Source of the DNA: Cyclobacteriaceae bacterium
GTDB lineage: Bacteria; Bacteroidota; Bacteroidia; Cytophagales; Cyclobacteriaceae
DNA: 12,012 nt
NCBI GenBank assembly: GCA_030589835.1
Contig: JAUUZS010000063.1
Coordinates: forward strand, 1-12,012
Reading direction: 5' to 3'
Shown here: piece by piece, positions 1 to 7,695 of the stretch
How the letters are laid out: each line of letters begins with the position of its first letter
Numbering within the stretch: position 1 is the first letter of the stretch
Program-made: the position numbers and the translations under genes
The notes under the pieces: generated by a model
The model's input: the letters and a program-made list of their open reading frames with translations, nothing else
The model's database searches: none
What the model was told of the DNA's origin: nothing

Positions 1-1
1 C

Positions 2-2731
2 AGTTTCAGGAGCCCGGATCGACAGGAGCTATATCAGAAAAACAGAAATGAAACCGGTAATGAAGGAGGAGACAAATTATTAAGGAACGATGGGGAAGTA
101 TTTACAGATGTGACCGAAGAAGCTGCCATCCATACAGGTGATATAGGATTTGGCCTGGGTGTTTCCGTGAGTGACCTCAATGGGGACATGTGGCCAGACT
201 TGTACATAAGCAATGATTTTTGGGAAAGGGATTATTTGTATATAAATTCTGGTGATGGAACCTTCAAAGATGTGATTGAAGAACGTGTAGCCATGACTTC
301 CATGAACAGTATGGGAGCTGATATTGCGGATTTGAATAATGATGGAAGTCCGGAAATCATGACTACAGACATGCTTCCTCCAGACAATTACCGCCTAAAA
401 ACCATGACACAATTCAAACCATTTCGTATGGGGGTGATGCGCTTTGATTCGATATATCATCAGCAGATCATGCAGAATTGCCTTCAGCTAAACGATGGGC
501 GAGGCTATTTTCAGGAAATTTCTCATATGGCAGAAGTATCGTCTTCAGATTGGAGCTGGGGGGCATTAATTCTCGATTTAAACCTCGATGGCTGGAAAGA
601 TATTTTTGTGAGCAATGGCATTCAAAAGGATCTGACCGATTTTGATTTCGTTGATGTGATCACCAACAAACAAATTGTGGATCAAATTGTAGCTGAAAAT
701 AATGGATTTGATTTTCGGGATTTTTTGCCATTTATGCCCTCAACAAAAGTTTCTAATAGCGCTTTCATCAATCAAAAAAATCTGGGCTTTAAGGATTTCT
801 CCATTAACCTGGGCTTGGCAGCGCCTTCCTTCAGCAACGGTTCTGCGTATGGCGACCTAGACAATGATGGAGACAACGATTTGGTAATCAACAATGCCAA
901 TATGCAATGTTTCCTTTACCGAAATAATACTGTTGAACAGGAAAAAAACAATTACTTAAAAATAGAATTAAAAGGTTCGAAGAATAATAAATTGGGAATA
1001 GGCGCCAAAGTGAGGATATCAGAAGGTGGCCGTATGCAAGAATTACAGCATTTTATTTCCCGGGGTTTTCAAAGCTCGGTAGCTCCCGGACTAATTTTTG
1101 GTGTTGCCAATATAGAGGAATTAGATACGGTAAGCGTGATTTGGCCGGATGGGAAAACGCAGGATTTATTGAACGTGAAAACCAATCAAACCTTGACTTT
1201 GGATTATGTAAATGCAAGCCGGATCTGGATAAAAGATGTTTTGAATGACAAAGCGCTTTATAGCGAAATTCCAGATCAGTTATTTGCAGATCATTCAAAG
1301 CACTCAGAAAATGCTTTTAATGATTTTCAGCATGAAGCCCTGATACATCGCTTGCTCTCAACAGAAGGACCAAAAGTCATAAAAGGTGATGTAAATGGGG
1401 ATAAGTTAGAAGATTTTATACTCCTGGGAGCTGCTGATGATCCAAATAAATTATTTATTCAACAAATGGACGGCTCATTTCGGTATACGGGAATAGATGC
1501 CTTTCAACTTGATAAAAACCTGGAAAGCACCTGTGGAGTGCTAATCGATTATGATAATGATGCTGATCTTGATATTATAATAGGACATGGTGGAAATGAG
1601 TATCAGAAAGGGCAGGGTAATTTTAGTATGCGGCTTTACCAGAACGACGGGAGGGGTCATTTTTCAATAAATATTGCATCGACACCTCAGGTACATGGAA
1701 ATTTTTCTTGTATAGAGCCCTGTGACCTTGATCAGGATGGTGATATGGATCTGTTTATTGGTTCAAGGTCGGTCCCCGGTCATTATGGACTGGTTCCGAG
1801 TAGTTTTTTATTGTTGAACAATGGCGATGGATCCTGGCAAAATATCACCACCGAAGAATTTGGAAAATTGGGAATGGTCACCGCAGCAAAATGGAGTGAC
1901 GTGGATAATGATGATGATCCTGACCTGATCGTTGTGGGAGACTGGATGCCAGTAACCGTATTCGAAAATACGCCCGGTATCATGAGAAAAAAAGGCATTA
2001 TACCTAACAGTTATGGCTGGTGGTCGACCATAGCAGTGAAGGATCTGGATGATGATGGCGATGACGATTATATACTGGGCAATTGGGGGATCAACAGTAA
2101 ATTCAAGGCAAGTGTCGAAAAGCCCATGAAGCTCTATGTAAAAGATTTTGACAGAAATGGTAAGGTTGAGCAAATATTAGAATGGTTCCCGCCAATAGAA
2201 AATCGTGCTTTTCCCTTTGCAACGAAAGAAGATCTTACGAAACAAATCCCACACCTGGGGAGAAAAATTGAGAAGTACTCCGACTACGGATACAGCACCT
2301 ATCAGGATCTTTTCGAACCTGCACAACGGGAAGGTGCCCTGGAATTAAAAACAAATTTTTTACATAGTGCTATTCTCTGGAAGGAAGCAAATGCATTCAG
2401 AATTGAAGCCTTACCGGCTGCGGCCCAGGTAGCGCCGGTTTTCGCTATAGTAGCAGAAGATATGGATAGCGATGGTATATGCGATATTTTGTTGATGGGA
2501 AATTTTTTCGGATTAAAACCTGAGGGGGGCAGGCTTGATGCCAACCGTGGAGTGGTGTTGAAAGGATTGGGCGGAGGAAAATACGAATCGCTACCAGCGG
2601 CAAAAAGCGGCTTATTTGTACAGGGAGAAGTTAGGGATGCTGTATTAATTTCCAGGCCACAAAATAAAAGTACATTGGTAATAGCAAGAAATGATCTTCC
2701 GGCATTATTGTATGAAATAGACACACATTAG
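2..2731 (+). CDS. FG-GAP/VCBS repeat protein with ASPIC/UnbV domain, CRTAC1-like (5' partial)
   Basis: This is a large exported-type beta-propeller protein of unknown substrate. The frame is open from base 2 to the TAG at 2729-2731 (909 codons). A GTG at 110 could be mistaken for the start, but the codons before it already encode family sequence ([20 protein letters not shown]), so the true start lies outside the window. Matching by eye to the 1184-residue neighbour suggests about 195 residues are missing, including any signal peptide. At least eleven Asp-rich calcium-type loops are visible, among them [45 protein letters not shown] and DMDSDGICD. An ASPIC/UnbV module lies at about 992-1204 ([14 protein letters not shown], then WPDGKTQ). 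The second half carries the family blocks [16 protein letters not shown] and APVFAI. The protein ends in LLYEIDTH and lacks the C-terminal module of the neighbour. The family assignment is firm; the role in binding or adhesion at the cell surface is inference. Confidence 0.93.
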   Translation, partial: SFRSPDRQELYQKNRNETGNEGGDKLLRNDGEVFTDVTEEAAIHTGDIGFGLGVSVSDLNGDMWPDLYISNDFWERDYLYINSGDGTFKDVIEERVAMTSMNSMGADIADLNNDGSPEIMTTDMLPPDNYRLKTMTQFKPFRMGVMRFDSIYHQQIMQNCLQLNDGRGYFQEISHMAEVSSSDWSWGALILDLNLDGWKDIFVSNGIQKDLTDFDFVDVITNKQIVDQIVAENNGFDFRDFLPFMPSTKVSNSAFINQKNLGFKDFSINLGLAAPSFSNGSAYGDLDNDGDNDLVINNANMQCFLYRNNTVEQEKNNYLKIELKGSKNNKLGIGAKVRISEGGRMQELQHFISRGFQSSVAPGLIFGVANIEELDTVSVIWPDGKTQDLLNVKTNQTLTLDYVNASRIWIKDVLNDKALYSEIPDQLFADHSKHSENAFNDFQHEALIHRLLSTEGPKVIKGDVNGDKLEDFILLGAADDPNKLFIQQMDGSFRYTGIDAFQLDKNLESTCGVLIDYDNDADLDIIIGHGGNEYQKGQGNFSMRLYQNDGRGHFSINIASTPQVHGNFSCIEPCDLDQDGDMDLFIGSRSVPGHYGLVPSSFLLLNNGDGSWQNITTEEFGKLGMVTAAKWSDVDNDDDPDLIVVGDWMPVTVFENTPGIMRKKGIIPNSYGWWSTIAVKDLDDDGDDDYILGNWGINSKFKASVEKPMKLYVKDFDRNGKVEQILEWFPPIENRAFPFATKEDLTKQIPHLGRKIEKYSDYGYSTYQDLFEPAQREGALELKTNFLHSAILWKEANAFRIEALPAAAQVAPVFAIVAEDMDSDGICDILLMGNFFGLKPEGGRLDANRGVVLKGLGGGKYESLPAAKSGLFVQGEVRDAVLISRPQNKSTLVIARNDLPALLYEIDTH

Positions 2732-2973
2732 TGGGCTTAATTAATCCAGGAAAAAATATATTGCCATCCGTGATGAAACCTCTTATAACACTAATATTAT
2801 TTATGAATGACGGAAGCGGAGATGTTACACCTTCTGAGAATGCTTTGCCAAAAATCAGCTCAAGTGGTTCATGCCTCATAGCCTCAGATTATGATAAAGA
2901 TGGGGATTTGGATCTTTTTGTCAGCGGATGGATCAATGCCGTTAAATGCCAATTATCCTGGCGCATTACGTGA
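2732..2973 (+). pseudogene. Relic of a third FG-GAP/VCBS paralogue (internal fragment)
   Basis: A short open stretch directly after the upstream stop encodes a clear internal piece of an FG-GAP protein. It reads [18 protein letters not shown], then SSGSC, then the calcium-type loop [12 protein letters not shown], with the best coding resemblance at about 2797-2952. It aligns without gaps to residues of about 745-800 of the protein encoded at 3016-6570 ([26 protein letters not shown]). By hand count about 25 of 54 residues are identical, and fewer match the gene on its left. Nothing resembling a start, signal peptide, other repeats or ASPIC domain is attached. The similarity fades through KCQLSWRIT and stops at TGA 2971-2973. 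A propeller blade cannot stand alone, so this is read as the remains of a deleted or recombined paralogue and not as a small gene. The first 20 or so codons are only weakly alignable. Confidence 0.72.
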
Positions 2974-3015
2974 TGATATGAAGCCCGTGTCATGCAGTGG
3001 AAATCTATTGCGGCA

Positions 3016-6000
3016 CTAGAAATCCAGTGTTTTTTCCTGCTTACCCCCTGCATAGTGCAAGGTAACAGAATCATAATAGTCCATGATCACAAGTCTTTTT
3101 GACGATTGTGATAGATAAGAAGAACCATGATAGAATTCTTGTTTCCTGCTTTTTCCGTTTTTCAATTTTATGTCTGCCCACAAGGCATTTTCAGGATTAA
3201 TCGTTTTTAGGGGCTTTCCTGGAGAAAGCATATGGGTAACAAGCGAATCTTTGTTTTGGGTAGTCAGGATAAGCTCATTTCCGGAAGGATCATATAGACT
3301 TGCAATGCCCTTTGCATCTCCTTTTACCATAAATCCGGATTCATAGGGCATCAATGCATTAAAATTTCCGTCTCCTTTTCCTAATAAAAGCAGACCATTT
3401 GATGAATCAATTCTGCCGGACATCAATTCTAATGAATAATCATTTCCGGCTAAAAGAAGATCCGTAAAACCATCCCGGTTAAAGTCCCGGGTTATTATTC
3501 CAAAAACAGGAGCCATCTGTGCTTCTATTGGTAATGGCTTTATTTGAAATTTCCCATCTCCATCATTGATTAGTATGGAAGACTCAAAAAGCACCCCTTC
3601 TCTTTTATAACTTTCCTCCAGCTCATCCGGTGTAAATAATTTGGTGATTGGCGCTCTGCCATAATCCCGGTAGGTCAATACTCTTTGCCTCAATATCCCT
3701 ACCTGCATCAGCATATCATCCCTTGTGTAGATCGGGAAGGGTTGCATTTGAAAATGCTCATCTTTACCATATTTAACTATAATGGGATCCATTATTCCAT
3801 TGTTGTCATAATCTTTGGCATAAATAGTCAGTGGATATTCCTCAGATCCCTGAAATATGGAATTGGCTCCAAGGTTTCCAAGGATATAATCAGTGTCTCC
3901 ATCCTCATCGATATCACATCCTGTAATACAATTCCACCATCCCGATGATGATGCCGGTAGTGCGCTATCCGATACATCAATTAATTTCCCTTGTACATTC
4001 CTGAAAAATTTAATATCCATCCATTCCCCAACAACAATCAAATCAGTCCACTGGTCATTATCAAAATCAGTCCAGATCGCATCGGTCACCATTTCAGGGA
4101 TATTAATTCCCGTACAGACCTCTTTGGTAGCATCAGAGAAAATCCCATGATCGTTACGCAAAATATGGCTTGGTTCAGAAAAAGGATATTCACCGGGTAA
4201 GATTCTGGTGCCTACAAAAAGGTCTAAATCGCCGTCTTGGTCAAAATCGGCTGCTTTTACACATGAACCGGATTTTTTCAGATCAGGTAATGCAGATTTG
4301 TGGTAAGAAAAATACCCCAATCCATCGTTGATGTAAAGCCGGTCTGTATAGCAAGCATCACCCGCGGCTTTCTCGATTCCACCACTTACAAGATACATAT
4401 CTTCATCTTCATCAGCATCTGCGTCAAAAAATAATATCCCCATGTCTTTCAAATGAAACGTGTCCGGGAATACTATCCGATTCTCATTGTTAAAATCACC
4501 ATCGCCACCTTGTATTAAAAATGTACCCGGATATTCGCTGTTTCCACCGATGTACACATCTTCAAGGCCATCTTGATCTATATCGGCAACAGCAATGCCT
4601 GGGGTATATTGTGATAACTTGTGCGGAATGGTTCGTTGGTAATTAAAATCAAAAAGCTCCTTTTCCTGATGCAGAAAAGGAATATGCTGTAGCTTGGCGC
4701 TGCGCTCAAAAATTTGATTCTTAGTGGGCTTGAGCAAATAATCCGAGAGATTAATATCACTTTCGGTTTTACTGTCGGTATAGTTGAGTTCAATTTCCTG
4801 ATTTGATTTTATGGCATACCTGCGCAAAACTTTATTACCAGGCCAAAATGCAATCAAGGAATCTATTTGATCCGTTTCTCCCAAACCAAAATGAATAATC
4901 GGATCGACCGTTGACATAAATCCCCGGTAATTATTGTGCTCGTGAAATTGCATGTGTGGCCCGGCAAACAGCAACACCTTTATACCGAGGCCATGAGGAT
5001 TCATTTTTGATCCTTTTAACCTTATTCTTAAAAAATTAGCTTTTTCATTTGAAGCCAATTTTTCGATGGTCGTATTCTTATAAAGTGTGGATTTACCATT
5101 GATGTTATTGGTGATGTAGTCCAGGTCACCGTCATTGTCAAAATCAGCGAACGCAGCGCCATTGGAGTAGGTTTTTTCTTCAAAACCCCACTCATTGTTC
5201 ATTTTCGAGAAAGTCAGATCACCATTATTTTTAAAAATGTAATTATCAATCTGAACCTCAGGAATGGTATCGAATAGTTCAGACCTGTGTCGCACAAGAT
5301 TTTGATACCGGTTCATATAATGGGCAAAATCCATATCCGTGACATCACCGGGAAAACCATTGGCTACGACCAAATCCTTGAACCCATCGTTATCAAAATC
5401 AGCAAACAATGGAGACCAGCTCCAATCGGTTTCGTAGATTCCGGATAAAAATCCAATATCCCCATACAGCATATTGCCTTTCGGATCAGGCCCCATATTC
5501 AGATGGATCATATTTCTGACATACTGAAAATCATAATTGAATTTTTGAGTATTGATTTGATTCATGGGATTGCTTCTTAGCAGCATGGTTTTCTTCCGGT
5601 AATTGATTTCTGGCAACATATCCAAAGACATGATCTCCTGAAGGCCATCATTGTTGATGTCGGCGATATCATGTCCCATGGCGGAGAAACACTGATGCTT
5701 TAGATAGTCAGAGACCTTATTGGAAAAGGTGCCATCCTGATTATTGATATACAGAATGTCATTCGGTAAGAAATCGTTGGTAATATAAATATCGGGCCAT
5801 CCATCCAGGTTCAGGTCGCGGATAGAAATTCCATGACTATATCCCTCTACCAGAATACCTGCCTCATGCGAAACATCCTCAAAGGATTCATCCCCCATAT
5901 TTTTATATAATTTGTCGGAATTTACGGAGCTTCCATCTACTACCGCAGGCCGGAATTTGCTGGGGAATTTACGGTCCATGAAGTTGTTAAGGATATAAAG

Positions 6001-6570
6001 ATCCAGATCACCATCCAGGTCATAATCGAAGAAAGCAGCATTTGATGAATGCCCACTTTCGACAATACCCCAACTGCTTGCCTCATCACGGAAGGTAGGA
6101 ATGCCGTTTTCATTGAGGCCATTATTGATGTACAATTTGTTCCGTCTTTGTTTTTTCGTGCCATAAATCGAAGCACAAACATATATATCCTGCCAGCCGT
6201 CATGATTAATATCTACTACGGCAATACCTTGCGACCAAATGTCGGCAGCTTCGACTTTGGCCTCTCTGGTGATGTCTTTAAACTTAAATCCCCCTTCATT
6301 CAAATATAAGGCATTGGAAACCTGGTTGCCGGAAAAATATACATCCTGAAGTCCATCATTATTGAAATCCCCAATAGCCACCCCACCGCCATTGTAGATA
6401 TAGTAAAAATCAATCACATTAAAGGTGTCATTTGCTGCAATGGTATTTGAAAAATCAATACCGGATTGCTCCGATGTAATTATTTGAAATTTCTTAGCCG
6501 TTTTGTCCGAACATCCCATCATCGAAAAAAAAGCTGCACCTATCAAAAATGTATATAGTAACCGTGTCAT
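3016..6570 (-). CDS. FG-GAP/VCBS repeat lipoprotein with ASPIC/UnbV domain, CRTAC1-like
   Basis: This is a complete 1184-residue predicted surface or outer-membrane lipoprotein. The ATG at 6570-6568 gives a short basic start, a hydrophobic core and a lipobox-like MMGC with Cys20, which supports this start. About fourteen Asp-rich calcium-type loops follow, including DFNNDGLQD (68-76), DINHDGWQD (120-128), DYDLDGDLD (182-190), DLNLDGWPD (252-260), DFDNDGFKD (391-399), DFDNDGDLD (477-485), DIDQDGLED (663-671), DFDQDGDLD (775-783), DIDEDGDTD (886-894) and DFNRDGFTD (1029-1037). An ASPIC/UnbV module sits at about 525-596 (GLGIKV, RGFMS, FGLGE, WPGNK). A degenerate second one may end the protein (EFYHGSSYLSQSSKRL, about 1145-1160). 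It is convergent with the gene on its left and paralogous to it, and divergent from the SusC-type gene. I saw no convincing promoter just upstream. Such proteins are common beside SusC/SusD pairs in Bacteroidota, but their biochemical role is not established. Confidence 0.95.
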   Translation of the reverse strand: MTRLLYTFLIGAAFFSMMGCSDKTAKKFQIITSEQSGIDFSNTIAANDTFNVIDFYYIYNGGGVAIGDFNNDGLQDVYFSGNQVSNALYLNEGGFKFKDITREAKVEAADIWSQGIAVVDINHDGWQDIYVCASIYGTKKQRRNKLYINNGLNENGIPTFRDEASSWGIVESGHSSNAAFFDYDLDGDLDLYILNNFMDRKFPSKFRPAVVDGSSVNSDKLYKNMGDESFEDVSHEAGILVEGYSHGISIRDLNLDGWPDIYITNDFLPNDILYINNQDGTFSNKVSDYLKHQCFSAMGHDIADINNDGLQEIMSLDMLPEINYRKKTMLLRSNPMNQINTQKFNYDFQYVRNMIHLNMGPDPKGNMLYGDIGFLSGIYETDWSWSPLFADFDNDGFKDLVVANGFPGDVTDMDFAHYMNRYQNLVRHRSELFDTIPEVQIDNYIFKNNGDLTFSKMNNEWGFEEKTYSNGAAFADFDNDGDLDYITNNINGKSTLYKNTTIEKLASNEKANFLRIRLKGSKMNPHGLGIKVLLFAGPHMQFHEHNNYRGFMSTVDPIIHFGLGETDQIDSLIAFWPGNKVLRRYAIKSNQEIELNYTDSKTESDINLSDYLLKPTKNQIFERSAKLQHIPFLHQEKELFDFNYQRTIPHKLSQYTPGIAVADIDQDGLEDVYIGGNSEYPGTFLIQGGDGDFNNENRIVFPDTFHLKDMGILFFDADADEDEDMYLVSGGIEKAAGDACYTDRLYINDGLGYFSYHKSALPDLKKSGSCVKAADFDQDGDLDLFVGTRILPGEYPFSEPSHILRNDHGIFSDATKEVCTGINIPEMVTDAIWTDFDNDQWTDLIVVGEWMDIKFFRNVQGKLIDVSDSALPASSSGWWNCITGCDIDEDGDTDYILGNLGANSIFQGSEEYPLTIYAKDYDNNGIMDPIIVKYGKDEHFQMQPFPIYTRDDMLMQVGILRQRVLTYRDYGRAPITKLFTPDELEESYKREGVLFESSILINDGDGKFQIKPLPIEAQMAPVFGIITRDFNRDGFTDLLLAGNDYSLELMSGRIDSSNGLLLLGKGDGNFNALMPYESGFMVKGDAKGIASLYDPSGNELILTTQNKDSLVTHMLSPGKPLKTINPENALWADIKLKNGKSRKQEFYHGSSYLSQSSKRLVIMDYYDSVTLHYAGGKQEKTLDF

Positions 6571-7506
6571 GAAAAGGTCATTTCATCAAAGCTTAAAAAT
6601 GTAGATTATTTCCATTGAATCATAGGGTAATCCTTCAATACGGAAAAATAATACTTGTCATCAGTAAAAAAATTTGCACTATTGATCCTCACCGGAAATC
6701 TCCTGAAATTCAATAATATTTTTGTTTAGGAGCCGGGGCGTAGCGCAAAATTCCTTTAGTGCGAAAAGTACTGGCATGGAATGCACCGGATTATAAATAA
6801 ATTTGAAGAAACGATCTATAGGAAGTACCAGTTAATATTTTTTATTGAAATGGATACAGCAATATCCTGAATGAGTATAGTAGCAATTATGATTTCCTTA
6901 AAGTATTAGGCCAAAGTATGTCATGGAGTGATTGAGGGCCTTAAAAAATGGAACAATATTTATTATAAAATATTTCTACTTATGATCCATTGCCAGCCAG
7001 GCAGCGATACGGGGTTTTAATTCATATAGATTTTTCAAACTTTTTGGCTTTTATGAAAGCGCCAGGACAAATTATTGTGTTTATCTTACACCATGCTTAT
7101 GAGACCTTTTCTACCCTTATCATACATGAGTTTCAATAACCATATGAATACGGAATCCAACAGGACCTGGCGTCTTCCTCCTACCATTAGACCTATTATA
7201 TTCGGAAATATTTGGAAAATTTTCTAAAAAGTATATAACTTGCACACTCACAAATACCTGACTATACTATTCATAAATGCAGTTAACCAGTTTTTCACTT
7301 TCATACATGGGGATTAAAAGGAAAATAAACGCTTATATTTTCAAATCAGTTTTGTTTGCGTGGTCAAAAACAGTGATGTAAATCATTAATTTAATTTGCT
7401 CTTGGTATGTCATTTAACTTACATGAAAAAAACGATAGACCATACATTTTATGATAGAGAAATTAAGAATAGGGCTAGGAGGTATGTTTTGAGCAAAATT
7501 ATGTAA

Positions 7507-7521
7507 GTGTATATTTTACAC
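7507..7521. promoter_or_regulatory. Small perfect inverted repeat upstream of the susC-like gene
   Basis: GTGTA (7507-7511) and TACAC (7517-7521) are exact reverse complements separated by five A/T bases. The element lies about 190 bases before the susC-like start and just upstream of the promoter-like motifs. It could be half of an operator or a chance event, since five-base arms are common in A/T-rich DNA. Confidence 0.2.
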
Positions 7522-7538
7522 ATTTATGTTCAATTGGG

Positions 7539-7594
7539 TTTGATTTTGTTATATAATATATTTAAACTTGCATTAAATCAAGTTTGTAATTTTG
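7539..7594 (+). promoter_or_regulatory. Candidate Bacteroidota-type promoter(s) for the SusC/SusD operon
   Basis: The Bacteroidota primary sigma factor recognises TTTG or TTG near -33 and TAnnTTTG near -7. TAATTTTG at 7587-7594 matches the -7 element exactly and has TTG at 7568-7570, a spacing of 16, slightly short. A second option is TTTG at 7539-7542, then 20 bases, then TAAACTTG at 7563-7570 with one mismatch. Either would give a leader of roughly 95 to 120 bases before the start at 7696. The motifs are short and the region is A/T-rich, so this is a suggestion only. Confidence 0.35.
7564..7585. promoter_or_regulatory. Perfect inverted repeat, possible operator
   Basis: AAACTTG (7564-7570) and CAAGTTT (7579-7585) are exact seven-base reverse complements separated by eight A/T-rich bases. 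The element overlaps the -7 of one candidate promoter and the -33 of the other, where a dimeric regulator would block or modulate transcription of the SusC/SusD operon. An RNA hairpin in the leader is the alternative. No regulator gene is in the window to pair with it. Confidence 0.35.
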
Positions 7595-7695
7595 ATTTTA
7601 TACAGTAAACACCTGATAATCAATACTTATTTAATGAACATTCAGCCATATGGCTTTTTGTATATAAATAAATGTTTTACCTAAATTAATTAATT

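Larger units (their letters stand above)
6571..7695. other. Long A/T-rich intergenic region between divergent genes
   Basis: This 1125-base stretch separates the FG-GAP lipoprotein gene (leftward) from the SusC-type gene (rightward). Both genes must be transcribed from here. I see no open frame longer than about 30 codons with any recognisable protein, no tRNA-like or rRNA-like sequence, no CRISPR-type repeat and no insertion-sequence ends. The heptamer CATACAT occurs three times (7121, 7302, 7441) without regular spacing. Two small palindromes and promoter-like motifs lie in the last 200 bases and are listed separately. The region is longer than two divergent promoters need, so it may hold decayed sequence or an unrecognised small RNA; neither can be shown by reading. 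Confidence 0.6.

Noticed and set aside
1808..2173. Long antisense open frames inside the FG-GAP genes
   Set aside because: They are shadows produced by the repeated Asp-rich codons of the real genes and resemble no protein family.
3014..3035. Hairpin (CACTAG / CCAGTG with one mismatch) followed by six T on the plus strand, possible terminator
   Set aside because: The stem is short with a mismatch and low GC, and it lies inside the last codons of the minus-strand gene, where the T run encodes lysine as part of the protein.
6798..6805. TAAATTTG, an exact match to the Bacteroidota -7 element on the plus strand
   Set aside because: No TTG or TTTG lies at the expected distance upstream, and there is no gene downstream for about 890 bases.
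7144..7227. A 27-codon open frame starting MNTESNRTWRLPP
   Set aside because: There is no homology I recognise and no start signal; the length fits chance.
7121..7447. Three copies of CATACAT at 7121, 7302 and 7441
   Set aside because: The spacing is irregular, there is no extended flanking similarity, and a seven-base repeat in A/T-rich DNA is weak evidence for a regulatory array.
7477..7486. A good Shine-Dalgarno-like AGGAGG followed by ATG
   Set aside because: The ATG follows almost immediately, which is too close for initiation, and the frame ends after two codons.
7423..7506. A 27-codon open frame starting MKKTIDHTFYDREIK
   Set aside because: It is too short to judge, has no recognisable motif or ribosome-binding site, and frames of this length are expected by chance in 1.1 kb.
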